From: a virus
Strand: one strand, 5' to 3'
Length of the DNA: 43,768 nt
Virus record (IMG/VR): IMGVR_UViG_3300020183_003705
Span: 1-43,768 of that record
Shown here: one piece after another, positions 6,478 to 15,073 of the stretch
Layout of the letters: each line of letters begins with the position of its first letter
How positions within the stretch are numbered: position 1 is the first letter of the stretch
Made by a program: the position numbers and the translations under genes
The notes under the pieces: model-generated
Told to the model about the DNA's origin: nothing
Databases searched by the model: none
Seen by the model: the letters and a program-made list of their open reading frames with translations, nothing else

Positions 6478-7224
6478 ATGTCCAATACAAAAAAAATTAT
6501 AAATAGTTTTTATCTGCAAGACGAATTAAATCCAGATGTATGGATTAAAAAAGGTAATGATTATATAATAAAAAAAGAAATTAGAGATAGATTATTAAAG
6601 GCTGCTGAAATTTTTATAGATTATTTAGATGTTGATTTTTTTGTTCACGACATAATTTTTATAGGTTCTTTAGTTGGTTTCAATTGGAGCGAGTTTTCAG
6701 ACTTTGATGTACACATTATATACGATTTTGATGAGGGAGGGAAAAATAAAGAACTATATTCTGAACTGTTTAGGTTAAAAAAAACAGTATTTAATGCGGC
6801 ACATGATATTAGAATAAAAGGATTTGAAACTGAGTTTTTTGTTCAAGATATTGTAGAAAAGGAAAAAAGTATGGGGTCATTCTCATTACTTAATAATAAA
6901 TGGATAAGAAAACCAGTTAAAGAAAATTTTGAAATAGACACTAAAAAATTAAAGGATAAATCTCAACAGTGGATGGATATTATTGACGGTGTTTTAGAAA
7001 ACGCAGAAGATGAGGATTTAGAAGACGCAATACTTTTAGTTTCTAAATATAAAGATAAATTAAGAAAGTATAGAGTTTGTGGATTATCAAAAGAAGGTGA
7101 ATATTCATACGAAAATTTAGTTTTTAAATTTTTGAGGAGGAATGGTTATATATCTAAATTAGAAAATTTTAAAAGTAAAATAACCGATAAAAAACTTTCG
7201 TTAGAACAACAAAATGCGGAATAA
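6478..7224 (+). CDS. MNT-type nucleotidyltransferase (Pol beta superfamily)
   Basis: 248 residues. FIGSLVGFNWSEFSDFDVHI (61-80) is the nucleotidyltransferase signature: GS at 63-64, then D75-x-D77 as metal ligands. A further acidic strand (IRIKGFETEFF, about 117-127) may carry the third carboxylate. The C-terminal half is helical and unassigned. This superfamily transfers a nucleotide to protein, RNA or small molecules; the substrate here cannot be read from sequence. It follows the KTSC gene by 3 bases. A toxin/antitoxin MNT role is possible, but I see no HEPN partner next to it. Confidence 0.7.
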   Translation: MSNTKKIINSFYLQDELNPDVWIKKGNDYIIKKEIRDRLLKAAEIFIDYLDVDFFVHDIIFIGSLVGFNWSEFSDFDVHIIYDFDEGGKNKELYSELFRLKKTVFNAAHDIRIKGFETEFFVQDIVEKEKSMGSFSLLNNKWIRKPVKENFEIDTKKLKDKSQQWMDIIDGVLENAEDEDLEDAILLVSKYKDKLRKYRVCGLSKEGEYSYENLVFKFLRRNGYISKLENFKSKITDKKLSLEQQNAE

Positions 7225-7248
7225 TTAAAAATTTATTAAGTAAAGATA

Positions 7249-7256
7249 TATTTATA
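7249..7256 (+). promoter_or_regulatory. TATTTATA element before the repeat-bearing structural gene
   Basis: An exact TATTTATA at 7249-7256, with an A-rich leader of 62 bases to the ATG at 7319. Confidence 0.45.
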
Positions 7257-7318
7257 TAAAAAAATTAATTTCAAAATTAAAATTTGAATAATTATTAAAC
7301 AATTAAAAAAAAAATAAC

Positions 7319-8713
7319 ATGGGAGATTTAAGACCACTTGGTAGTGAAAAACTTGAAGGGATTGCAAAAATAAAAAGAATGATTGAAATTGCGACTTACA
7401 AGGAAACTCCAAAAGATAATACATTAACCGAAAGTAAGACTAACACATACTCAATTCAATTGGCTGATGGTTACACATATGGTATTGTATTAGAAAAATC
7501 AGGATATATTATTAAGAAAGGTATTAATGAAAGTACCCTTAATTATGTTGACGATATTAGACAAAGAAAATATTATAGATCTTATTCAGAGGCTTTAAAA
7601 AGATTAAATTTAATTGCTGCCGAAACTAACAGATTAAATGAAAATTACGAAGGTATTTCATTATTAGGAGAACAACCTGAAAGAAAAAAAAAATTCGTAC
7701 TAAAGACTAAAAAAACCAAACCTGCTGAAACTGAGGGTATGCCACCCGCACCTGATGCTACAGGTACTGAGGGTATGCCACCCGCACCTGATGCTACAGG
7801 TACTGAGGGTATGCCACCCGCACCTGATGCTACAGGTACTGAGGGTATGCCACCCGCACCTGATGCGGAAGGTGATGAAGCAAAACCACCTGCACCTGAT
7901 GCGGAAGGAGGTATGGAAACACCAACCGAACCAGGGTCTGAAGACATGGGAATGGATGCGGAACCTACTGAACCTGGTGATGAAGGCGAAGACATGGGAA
8001 TGTCAGAGCCAGAAGATGATGAAATGGGTATGGATTCTGAAGATGAAGGTGGAGAGTCAAAAGTTAGTTTAAAGGCGATACAAAAACTTACAGGTAGGTT
8101 AAGTCAAAAAGTTAGGGAATATGAAAAAGAAAAAGGAATGGATTCCCAAGATAAAAAATATGTTTTAAATTCTTTAATTTCTGCCATTAATGTTAAGTCT
8201 TTGGATGACGACGACAGAGACGATATTTTTGATAAGTTGGAGCAATACGACGACTATGATTCAGGCGAGGGTGATTTAGATTTAGAGGGAGGTGAAATGG
8301 AAGAACCGATGGGTGGGGAGGAAATGCCTTCAGCAGAAGGTGAAGACGACTTATTAGGTGGTGAAGGAGCAGGAACGCAAGAATCCGCAGAAACGGGTAA
8401 TGAAGAATTATCGGCACCACCAATGAAAGAGTCTGTTGAAAAAATACTTTCTAAATATTTTTTTATTAATCCCTCAGAAAAAAATATAATTGAAGAAAAA
8501 AAGAAAAAAGATTATTTAAAAAATAAAATAAAAGAGGTACAAATTAAAAAAGAAATTAACTTATTAAGTGAAACTGAAATTCAAAGATACACCGCATTGA
8601 GTTTGATGGAAACTCAAAACGTAAAATTTATTGGTAAAACTAATAAAGAAAATTTAGTTTTTGTAAAAAATGGTAAGCATATAAAAATAACACCTAGGGG
8701 TATAGTAATATGA
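7319..8713 (+). CDS. Probable virion/head-associated protein with Pro/Ala/acidic repeats
   Basis: 464 residues, no named family recognised. N-terminal folded part about 1-125 (NTYSIQLADGYTYGIVLEKS). It is followed by a low-complexity linker (about 138-245) built of TEGMPPAPDATG repeats that grade into Glu/Asp/Gly/Met-rich sequence. A helical segment (VSLKAIQKLTGRLSQKVREYE) comes next, then a second acidic stretch. The C-terminus is basic and then beta-rich (VKFIGKTNKENLVFVKNGKHIKI). Its stop overlaps the next ATG (8710-8713). Position ahead of the terminase and portal, plus the TATTTATA element, suggests a late structural or scaffold-like protein. Confidence 0.5.
   Translation: MGDLRPLGSEKLEGIAKIKRMIEIATYKETPKDNTLTESKTNTYSIQLADGYTYGIVLEKSGYIIKKGINESTLNYVDDIRQRKYYRSYSEALKRLNLIAAETNRLNENYEGISLLGEQPERKKKFVLKTKKTKPAETEGMPPAPDATGTEGMPPAPDATGTEGMPPAPDATGTEGMPPAPDAEGDEAKPPAPDAEGGMETPTEPGSEDMGMDAEPTEPGDEGEDMGMSEPEDDEMGMDSEDEGGESKVSLKAIQKLTGRLSQKVREYEKEKGMDSQDKKYVLNSLISAINVKSLDDDDRDDIFDKLEQYDDYDSGEGDLDLEGGEMEEPMGGEEMPSAEGEDDLLGGEGAGTQESAETGNEELSAPPMKESVEKILSKYFFINPSEKNIIEEKKKKDYLKNKIKEVQIKKEINLLSETEIQRYTALSLMETQNVKFIGKTNKENLVFVKNGKHIKITPRGIVI
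7730..7873 (+). repeat. 36-bp tandem repeat, 4 copies
   Basis: Unit encoding TEGMPPAPDATG, starting at 7730, 7766, 7802 and 7838. The first three are essentially identical and the fourth degenerates at its end to DAEG. A weaker PPAPDAEG echo continues to about 7912. It is in frame, so copy-number change would lengthen the linker without breaking the gene. Confidence 0.9.
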
Positions 8714-9129
8714 TATTAGTGTACGTAAACGAACTTGGACCAAACTATAAAGGAGATAATATATATGAATTTATTTTTTCAGATTTAGATGATGTTTGGG
8801 GCGATGAGTGGGACGCCGAACCAGCGTCTAGTAAACCATCACCACCTGATATTAATTATATAAAAAAAGTTGGTGTTTTAAAAAACTCTGAGATTGATCT
8901 TAATCTAATACAAAACTCTGATTTTTTTGGAGTATACGATGCGATTGATGGTGTAATAAGTTTAGCTTGGGAAAGATCTGATAGTGATGAAATATTAATA
9001 CATAAAAGAAAACGATTAGTTTTTGGTTATGGGGATACTGTTGAATCAGTAGAAAATAAATTATACGAAAGAGATATCGTATTAAAATGGGAAAAAAATT
9101 TAGTTCAAGATGAAACATATGAATCCTAA
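8710..9129 (+). CDS. Conserved-looking phage protein of unknown function
   Basis: 139 residues; I do not recognise the family. It starts within the stop of the preceding gene (ATGA) and overlaps the next gene by about 20 bases. It opens MILVYVNELGPNYKGDNIYEFIFS, carries an acidic WGDEWDAEPAS segment at about 35-45, and ends in an amphipathic YERDIVLKWEKN helix. No signal peptide, membrane segment or nuclease motif is visible. Tight coupling between a structural gene and the DUF3008-like gene suggests a head or late role. Confidence 0.6.
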   Translation: MILVYVNELGPNYKGDNIYEFIFSDLDDVWGDEWDAEPASSKPSPPDINYIKKVGVLKNSEIDLNLIQNSDFFGVYDAIDGVISLAWERSDSDEILIHKRKRLVFGYGDTVESVENKLYERDIVLKWEKNLVQDETYES

Positions 9130-9664
9130 AAAAGTTAAACTTCTACATGAAGGATTTTCTATTAATACTTTAGAAAAAATGTCTAATCAACAAATCAATA
9201 TTCTTTATGAAAAAGTTAAAAGTAAAGAAATGAAAGAGCAGCCAGCACCTAAAGTAACAAATAAAACGGTAAAACAAATTGAACTTCCTGTTGGTTCTAA
9301 AACTACGGTATCCGGAAATTATTCGGTGGCTAACGATGCGGGGAAAACAGTTTTAACACAAACAGAAGGTGAAATGACAGAAAAGGCACTTTCAAAAAAA
9401 CAACAACAGTTTTTTGGAATTGTTAGAGGGATGCAAAAAGGAGATATCCCTAAAAAAGGTAAGGCGGGAAAGGCCGCAAAAGATATGAAAAAATCCGATG
9501 TGTTAGATTTTGCAAAAACAAAACACAAAGGATTACCCAAGAAAAAAGAAACAAAAGAAAGTCAAGTTAAAAAAATTGAGGAAAACATTATGAATCTTAT
9601 TGAAAAGCATATTTATAATGAGGTTTCAAAAAAAGATATTTTAAAACTTTTGAATAAAAGATAA
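9110..9664 (+). CDS. DUF3008-like basic protein
   Basis: 184 residues from the ATG at 9110; an ATG at 9119 is also possible. Residues about 92-145 (SKKQQQFFGIVRGMQKGD, KAAKDMKKSDVLDFAKTKHKGLP) match DUF3008, a short basic module with the terminal 'DFA.TKHKGLP' signature found in many phages. The N-terminus KVKLLHEGFS contains an L-x-E that fits prohead-protease specificity. The C-terminus is a charged helix (IMNLIEKHIYNEVSKKDILKLL). It ends 9 bases before the terminase gene. A DNA-associated internal head protein is a reasonable inference. Confidence 0.62.
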   Translation: MKHMNPKKVKLLHEGFSINTLEKMSNQQINILYEKVKSKEMKEQPAPKVTNKTVKQIELPVGSKTTVSGNYSVANDAGKTVLTQTEGEMTEKALSKKQQQFFGIVRGMQKGDIPKKGKAGKAAKDMKKSDVLDFAKTKHKGLPKKKETKESQVKKIEENIMNLIEKHIYNEVSKKDILKLLNKR

Positions 9665-9673
9665 AACTAATGA

Positions 9674-11452
9674 ATGTCATTAACAAGGGAACAAGCGTTA
9701 TTAGAATATGCGAAATGTGTAAATAATACACCTTATGCCCTTAAAACATATCTTCAAACTTATGACAACACACAATCTAAATACGTCCCATTAGAATTAT
9801 TTAATGACCAAGTTACGTTAGTAACTGATTACGACACTTGTGAAGAAAATATTGCATTAAAATACAGACAAGCTGGTGTCTCAACTGTTACGTCAGCATG
9901 GGCATCAAAAAGATTAGTTTTTGCAAAAAAAGAAAAACCTGAAAAAATCCTGATTATTGCTAACAAAATGGATACTGCGGTTGAGATGGCAAATAAAGTA
10001 AGAGCCTTTGTTGATCAATGGCCAAAATGGATTGGTGTTGGGTTTTCTTCTGAAAAAAATTCACAAAGACATTTTAAATTGACTAATGGATGTGAGGTAA
10101 AAGCAGTTGCAACATCAAAAGACGCTTTACGTGGTTATACACCAACAATTCTTATTTTTGATGAGGCGGCATATATTAATGCTGACGAAGACTTTTGGTC
10201 TGCGTGTATGGCATCTTTATCAACAGGAGGTAAGGTTATTGTAATTTCAACGCCAAACGGATTTGATCCAATCTACTATTCAATTTACAGTCAGGCGGTC
10301 AAAGGTATGAACGACTTTAAAATTACTGAAATGTATTGGTTTAGAGATCCAAGATACTCTAAAGATTTAAAATTGATTAAATGTAATGATATTATTCATT
10401 ACATTTTGAATAGAGGTGATTATATAGATGAAGAAATTACCATAGACTATAGTAAAATTAAAGTAAGTGAAAGAAACTTTGATGAAATAAAACAAAAAAT
10501 AGAAAACGAAGGTTACAAACCATACAGTTCTTGGTTTGAGGCGATGGCCAAAAAATTAAAGTTTGATAAGAGAAAGATTTCGCAAGAGTTAGAATGTAAT
10601 TTTTTAGGTTCGGGGGATAATGTTATTCCTGCAGAAACCATGAAAAAAATTAAAGATAAACACATTAAAGAACCTGAAAATAAATTTATGGGCGGATCTC
10701 TTTGGCAATGGAAAGAACCGGTTTCAGGTCACAGATATATTATGGGTGTTGACGTATCAAGAGGGGATAGTGAAGATTTTAGTACTTTATCTATTATTGA
10801 TTTTGATGAAAGAGAACAAGTATTAGAATATATTGGTAAAGTTCCTCCTGATATTTTGGCAGAAATCGCTTTTAAATGGGCAACTATGTATAATGCATTT
10901 ATTGTTACTGATATTACAGGTGGTATGGGGGTATCTACATCAAGAAAACTACAAGAACTTGGTTACAAAAATTTATATGTAGACGGTGTAAATCCTGCAG
11001 ATAAATGGAAGTGGGACCCTAAAAACCAAGATAAAATTCCAGGAATTAACTTTAACTCAAAAAGGGTTTTAATAATCCAATCATTTGAAGAAGCGTTAAG
11101 GTTTGATTTCGCAATGAGGTCACAAAGACTTTATAACGAATTGAACACGTTTGTGTATGTAAACGGTAGACCTGACCACCAAAAAGGTCAACATGATGAT
11201 TTAATAATGGCATTTGCTATGGCGATTTATGTTGGTGAAACTTCATTTGCTCAGTTAGAAAAAGCGACAGAACAAGCAAAGGCAATGCTAGAATCATGGT
11301 CAACTGAAAAAACACAGTATAAAGACTCATCAATGAATTTTAATCCTGGGTTACCTGTAAACCCATCAGATAGAATGACAATGAATAGAAACACTTTATC
11401 ACAAAGTGATTATCAAAAGTATTTATGGTTATTCGGAGGAAGAAGAGTTTAG
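9674..11452 (+). CDS. terL: Terminase large subunit (T4 gp17-like)
   Basis: 592 residues, full length for the family. ATPase: a Walker A-like RQAGVST at 65-71, Walker B ILIFDEAA with D163-E164, coupling motif ISTPNG at 191-196. Nuclease (RNase H fold): IMGVDVSRGDSED with D360, VTDITGGMG with D413, and HDDLIMAFAMA with D508/D509. The protein packages DNA into proheads by ATP hydrolysis and cuts the concatemer. Odd point: the canonical P-loop Lys of T4 (GKT) is replaced by GVS; K63 just upstream may serve instead. It heads the T4-ordered head block (terminase, portal, protease, scaffold, capsid). No intein or intron interrupts it. Confidence 0.96.
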   Translation: MSLTREQALLEYAKCVNNTPYALKTYLQTYDNTQSKYVPLELFNDQVTLVTDYDTCEENIALKYRQAGVSTVTSAWASKRLVFAKKEKPEKILIIANKMDTAVEMANKVRAFVDQWPKWIGVGFSSEKNSQRHFKLTNGCEVKAVATSKDALRGYTPTILIFDEAAYINADEDFWSACMASLSTGGKVIVISTPNGFDPIYYSIYSQAVKGMNDFKITEMYWFRDPRYSKDLKLIKCNDIIHYILNRGDYIDEEITIDYSKIKVSERNFDEIKQKIENEGYKPYSSWFEAMAKKLKFDKRKISQELECNFLGSGDNVIPAETMKKIKDKHIKEPENKFMGGSLWQWKEPVSGHRYIMGVDVSRGDSEDFSTLSIIDFDEREQVLEYIGKVPPDILAEIAFKWATMYNAFIVTDITGGMGVSTSRKLQELGYKNLYVDGVNPADKWKWDPKNQDKIPGINFNSKRVLIIQSFEEALRFDFAMRSQRLYNELNTFVYVNGRPDHQKGQHDDLIMAFAMAIYVGETSFAQLEKATEQAKAMLESWSTEKTQYKDSSMNFNPGLPVNPSDRMTMNRNTLSQSDYQKYLWLFGGRRV

Positions 11453-11490
11453 TTTTTATTCTCTGATGTTATTTTTTTTAAAAAAAGATT

Positions 11491-13338
11491 ATGGCAGAAC
11501 AAAAATATACAGTTTGGCAAAGATTAGGTCGAGTTTTTGGACCTAACTCAACATTAGACCAACAAGCACCAGTTTTTAAGTTTGACAAAAAAGAATTACT
11601 TAAAACAACAAATAAGTCTGAATTTGAAACAGAAAAATTACAAGCACAACAAAGTATGTACATTGGTAAACAATGGCAAAAGGTTGAAAGTAATTTATAT
11701 CAACAGGCGGTTTACTACGAACCGACAAGGATCGCTTCTTATTATGACTATGAATCAATGGAATACACTCCTGAAATTTCGGCGGCTCTTGACATTTATT
11801 CTGAAGAATCCACAACACCTGATAAAGATGGATATATATTAAAAATTTATTCAGAGTCTAAAAGAATTAAAACGGTATTGGCCGATCTATTTAATAATAG
11901 ATTAGATATTAACACAAATTTACCTATGTGGACAAGAAATACTTGTAAGTACGGGGATAATTTTGTTTATTTAAAACTTGATCCTGAAAGAGGAATTGTA
12001 GGGTGTCAACAATTACCAAACATTCAAGTAGAAAGATTGGAAAGAGGTATGAAAATAAATTCCTCAACATATGGTAAAGAAACAGAAAACGAGTCTTTAA
12101 AGTTTACTTGGAAAGAAAAAAACATGGAGTTTAATACTTGGGAAATTGGTCATTTTAGAATTTTAGGTGACGATAGAAAATTACCTTATGGTACTTCTAT
12201 GTTAGAAAAGGCAAGACGTATATGGAAACAATTACTACTTTGTGAAGATGCAATGTTAATTTATAGAGTTTCAAGAGCACCTGAAAGAAGAGTATTTAAA
12301 GTATTTGTTGGTAACATGGATGATAAGGATGTGGATGCATATGTACAAAGGGTTGCATCTAAATTTAAAAGAGATCAAATAGCCGACCCACAAACAGGAA
12401 ATGTTGATATGAGATATAACCAATTGGCGGTTGATCAAGATTACTTCATTCCTGTTAGGGACCCTGCGGCTACCATGCCTATTGAAACATTGGCCGGCGC
12501 AGCAAACTTAGCAGAAATTGCAGATATTGAATATATTCAGAAAAAATTAGTAACCGCACTTAGAATACCTAAAGCGTATTTAGGGTTTGAGGAAGCGGTT
12601 GGTGACGGTAAAAACCTTTCGTTACTTGATATTAGATTTGCAAGAACTATTAATAGAATACAAAAATCAATGATATCCGAATTAAATAAAATAGCAATCA
12701 TACATTTATTTTTATTAGGATTTGAAGATGAGTTGACGAACTTTACTTTAGGATTAAACAACCCATCTAAACAAGCAGATTTATTAGGTGTTGAGGTTTG
12801 GAAAGAAAAAATAACATTGTATAAAGATGCTGTTGCGGAAATACCAAATTCAGTAGCACCTGTTTCGGCATCATGGGCTAAAAAACACATTTTAGGGTTT
12901 TCTGATGAAGAAATAAGGTTAGATTTACAACAACAAAGAATTGAAAGAGCTGTCTCAGGTGAATTAGCTAAAACCGCCGAAATTATATCAAAAACAGGTC
13001 TTTTTGATAATATTGATAACCTATATAAACCTAAAAGTGGTGCCACATTTACTATGGGTACAGGAGGGTCAACGGACACTAGTGGAGGCGCTGCTTCAGA
13101 TACATCGTCTTCACCTGACATGGGTGGTGGTTCTATGGACATAGGGTCTGAACCACCGGCAGGAGGATCTGAACCACCCGCGTCTGAACCTACATTACCT
13201 GAAAGATTCAAAAAAGATGATTTAAATTTAATAGTAGAAGAAACACTTTTTAATGGTGTAGATTACATGGATTTATCAAAAGGAAGAAATTCGTTGGTCG
13301 AAATTAATAACAAACTGAAAGATTTGATTGATAAGTGA
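11491..13338 (+). CDS. Portal vertex protein (T4 gp20-like)
   Basis: 615 residues. Typical gp20 marks are RIASYYDYESMEYTPEISAALDIYSEE near the N-terminus, KYGDNFVYLKLD, RAPERRVFKVFVGN, ADIEYIQKKLVTALRIPKAYLG and FARTINRIQKSMISELNKIAI. Residues about 520-575 are a Gly/Ser/Pro-rich low-complexity insert before a short C-terminal helix. The protein forms the dodecameric DNA channel at one capsid vertex and docks the terminase. It follows TerL by 38 bases. Confidence 0.95.
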   Translation: MAEQKYTVWQRLGRVFGPNSTLDQQAPVFKFDKKELLKTTNKSEFETEKLQAQQSMYIGKQWQKVESNLYQQAVYYEPTRIASYYDYESMEYTPEISAALDIYSEESTTPDKDGYILKIYSESKRIKTVLADLFNNRLDINTNLPMWTRNTCKYGDNFVYLKLDPERGIVGCQQLPNIQVERLERGMKINSSTYGKETENESLKFTWKEKNMEFNTWEIGHFRILGDDRKLPYGTSMLEKARRIWKQLLLCEDAMLIYRVSRAPERRVFKVFVGNMDDKDVDAYVQRVASKFKRDQIADPQTGNVDMRYNQLAVDQDYFIPVRDPAATMPIETLAGAANLAEIADIEYIQKKLVTALRIPKAYLGFEEAVGDGKNLSLLDIRFARTINRIQKSMISELNKIAIIHLFLLGFEDELTNFTLGLNNPSKQADLLGVEVWKEKITLYKDAVAEIPNSVAPVSASWAKKHILGFSDEEIRLDLQQQRIERAVSGELAKTAEIISKTGLFDNIDNLYKPKSGATFTMGTGGSTDTSGGAASDTSSSPDMGGGSMDIGSEPPAGGSEPPASEPTLPERFKKDDLNLIVEETLFNGVDYMDLSKGRNSLVEINNKLKDLIDK

Positions 13339-13346
13339 TATTTATA
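13339..13346 (+). promoter_or_regulatory. TATTTATA element after the portal gene
   Basis: An exact TATTTATA that begins right after the portal stop (13336-13338), 13 bases before the next ATG at 13360. Confidence 0.45.
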
Positions 13347-13359
13347 AATAAAAAATTCT

Positions 13360-14091
13360 ATGAGCACTTTCGGATCAATTAAAACAAAAATAGAAAACAC
13401 AGCAATTACGTTGGCAAAAAAACCTGAGTTTAAAAGGTTTATGTTTGAATTTAAACATATAGTTTTAGAAAATAAGGACTTATCCGAATTATATTTTATA
13501 TATGACGACTTATCAAAAAACAAAGGATTACCAAAAGAAATTTCAAATGATTATATTAATGAGGCAATTGAATATTCTCAAATATTAATAGAAAGCCAAA
13601 CTAAACGTTTGAGACATTTGAGTCATTGGATTAATTCTTGGAATAAGGTAACTTCGAATAATTACTACGACATAGATAATGTAATTTATAAAAAAGGTAT
13701 CAAAAATTTAGAAAGTATTTTAGAATCTAAAAAAAATATTAAAAATATAATCACAAAAGAAGAGACTAGAAAAGATATAACTGAATATGTAAACATACCT
13801 ATATCATCTATGGTAAAAATAGCTAACGATAATCTAAAAAATGAACTAACCGGTTTGAATGAAAACGAAAAGAAAGAATTAGAAAGTATTTTATCTATAA
13901 ATTTTGAAGAAATGAAAAAAGAATTTAAATCACTAAAAGAGGAGGTTATAAAAAAATTAAAATCAACTTTAAATGAATCTAGTGAAAAAGGGGTTGACGA
14001 GTCAATTAATAAAACAATTCAAAAAATAGTAGAAGCTAAATGTAACTATTATGATTACTATAAATTAAAAAAATTAAATGTTGGTTTATGA
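13360..14091 (+). CDS. Helical protein of unknown function in the head block
   Basis: 243 residues, mostly helical and Lys/Glu/Asn-rich; family not recognised. Features: an N-terminal MSTFGSIKTKIENTAITLAKK amphipathic stretch, a W-rich spot LRHLSHWINSWNKV at about 85-98, and a coiled-coil-like stretch ELESILSINFEEMKKEFKSLKEEVIKKLKS (about 170-205). It has its own TATTTATA element, and its stop overlaps the ATG of the next gene (14088-14091). Position between portal and protease suggests a role in head assembly. Confidence 0.6.
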   Translation: MSTFGSIKTKIENTAITLAKKPEFKRFMFEFKHIVLENKDLSELYFIYDDLSKNKGLPKEISNDYINEAIEYSQILIESQTKRLRHLSHWINSWNKVTSNNYYDIDNVIYKKGIKNLESILESKKNIKNIITKEETRKDITEYVNIPISSMVKIANDNLKNELTGLNENEKKELESILSINFEEMKKEFKSLKEEVIKKLKSTLNESSEKGVDESINKTIQKIVEAKCNYYDYYKLKKLNVGL

Positions 14092-14345
14092 AATTTTTAA
14101 AGTCATTACTTGGTTCTGGTAATCAAACACTATCGTCTAAAAGATTTACGGGAATACTTTGCGTATTATCATTGATTGTTGCATTATTTGTAAGTTTATT
14201 TTCTGCGGGTAAACTTTGTCCTAATGAAACATTAGTTGATTCCATTGCGTTATTAGCATTTGGGTCTTTAGGTCTAACTTCAACTGAAGTAATTTTTGGT
14301 AAAAAATACGAAGATAAAAATAAAAACGATCAAGAACTTAATTGA
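14088..14345 (+). CDS. Small two-helix membrane protein (holin-like?)
   Basis: 85 residues. Two hydrophobic segments at about 22-40 (FTGILCVLSLIVALFVSLF) and 49-66 (LVDSIALLAFGSLGLTST), with a short loop and a charged C-terminus (KKYEDKNKNDQ). The size and topology fit class II holins, but no diagnostic motif exists, so a membrane-associated head or lysis role is a guess. Start overlaps the preceding stop by 4 bases. Its 3' end overlaps the convergent bS21 gene by 16 bases. Confidence 0.6.
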   Translation: MKFLKSLLGSGNQTLSSKRFTGILCVLSLIVALFVSLFSAGKLCPNETLVDSIALLAFGSLGLTSTEVIFGKKYEDKNKNDQELN

Positions 14346-14518
14346 TTTTTTTGTTTGTATTTTGCTTTTTGAATTTGTGATCTTCTTTTTACTGAAGGTT
14401 TTTTATATTCTTGTCTTTCCTGTAGTTTTTGTATTTGTTTTGTTTTGTATATTTTAAACTTATACACCTTCAGAGCTTGCTCAATTGATTTTTCATTTTT
14501 TACAGGAATTATAATCAT
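14330..14518 (-). CDS. rpsU: Ribosomal protein bS21 homologue
   Basis: 62 residues, the length of bacterial bS21. The match is clear along the whole chain: PVKNEKSIEQALKVYKFK corresponds to the 'V..nE.id.ALk.yKrk' start. ERQEYKKPSVKRRSQIQKAKY (split here as ERQEYKKPSVKRR and QIQKAKY) follows the RQ-x-Y-x-KPSV-x-RR pattern of Bacteroidota bS21. Tyr54 sits at the position I recall as contacting the anti-Shine-Dalgarno region in Flavobacterium ribosomes. The gene runs against the head operon and has its own TATTTATA element at 14538-14545. Phage-encoded bS21 is known, and proposed to swap into host ribosomes late in infection. Inferred role: biasing translation toward phage mRNAs. Confidence 0.88.
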   Translation of the reverse strand: MIIIPVKNEKSIEQALKVYKFKIYKTKQIQKLQERQEYKKPSVKRRSQIQKAKYKQKNQLSS

Positions 14519-14537
14519 ATTTTTTTTGGTTTTGATA

Positions 14538-14545
14538 TATAAATA
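14538..14545 (-). promoter_or_regulatory. TATTTATA element of the bS21 gene
   Basis: An exact match on the minus strand, 19 bases before the bS21 ATG (14518). On the plus strand the same bases read TATAAATA, the T4 late promoter core, so transcription toward 14624 from here cannot be excluded. Confidence 0.45.
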
Positions 14546-14596
14546 GTAAGATATTTTTTAATTTTTGACAACAGTTTGTTTTTTTATTATTATTAC

Positions 14597-14614
14597 AAAA
14601 AATAAACTTGTAAG
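14597..14614 (+). promoter_or_regulatory. Host-like promoter element before the gene at 14624
   Basis: The 14-mer AAATAAACTTGTAA (14600-14613) is identical to one upstream of the UVR gene. TAAACTTG resembles the Bacteroidota -7 box. A TTTG lies at 14575-14578, but the 24-base spacer is longer than usual. Confidence 0.35.
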
Positions 14615-14623
14615 TTATGAGAA

Positions 14624-15073
14624 ATGAAAAAAGGAAAAACATCAAAATTAAATATTTTTGATGACGCAAAATGTTATTATGGTACAGTAGATTCTAAAGA
14701 ATTAAAATCCGTTTATTTAGTATTGCAAACTTGGATAGAACCATTAAATGAAGATGAAAATTGGAACAAGATAACAGGTACGATAAAAAGAAAAATATCA
14801 CACACGCTTATAGAAGTAATAGAAACCTCAACATTTGAAAGAAAACAAATAGTAGATTTAGATTTAAGAACAAGTGGAATACAAAAAAATAAAAAAAGTT
14901 TTTTAAATTTAGAAATAACAATTTTCGTTCACGATAAAACAATAGATTTTAAATCACTAATATTACGTTCTAAAATAAAAAAAATAATATCATCAGTTTA
15001 TTATGATGATTTAAAAAAATCAAAGTATTTTACATTAAGTAAAACAAAAAACAAAGAAACTGAATTAATATAA
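14624..15073 (+). CDS. Protein of unknown function in the head block
   Basis: 149 residues, family not recognised. The sequence is beta-rich in the middle (VYLVLQTWIEPLNEDENW, ITGTIKRKISHTLIEVIE, FLNLEITIFVHDKTIDFK) and ends in basic segments (SKIKKIISSVYYDDLKKSKYF). No signal peptide or membrane segment. It lies 20 bases before the protease gene and after a 105-base gap that carries a host-like promoter element, so it may be expressed earlier than its neighbours. Confidence 0.6.
   Translation: MKKGKTSKLNIFDDAKCYYGTVDSKELKSVYLVLQTWIEPLNEDENWNKITGTIKRKISHTLIEVIETSTFERKQIVDLDLRTSGIQKNKKSFLNLEITIFVHDKTIDFKSLILRSKIKKIISSVYYDDLKKSKYFTLSKTKNKETELI

Noticed and set aside
7645-7995. Long open frame opposite the PPAPD repeats (SVASGAGGIP-like product)
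   Set aside because: It mirrors the repeat region of the plus-strand gene 7319-8713 and has no start context of its own.
12537-13211. 224-codon open frame on the minus strand inside the portal gene
   Set aside because: The portal protein is certain on the plus strand; the opposite frame is a by-product of its codon pattern.
14088-14345. Firm holin call
   Set aside because: Two hydrophobic helices alone are not diagnostic, and no endolysin gene is nearby in the window.
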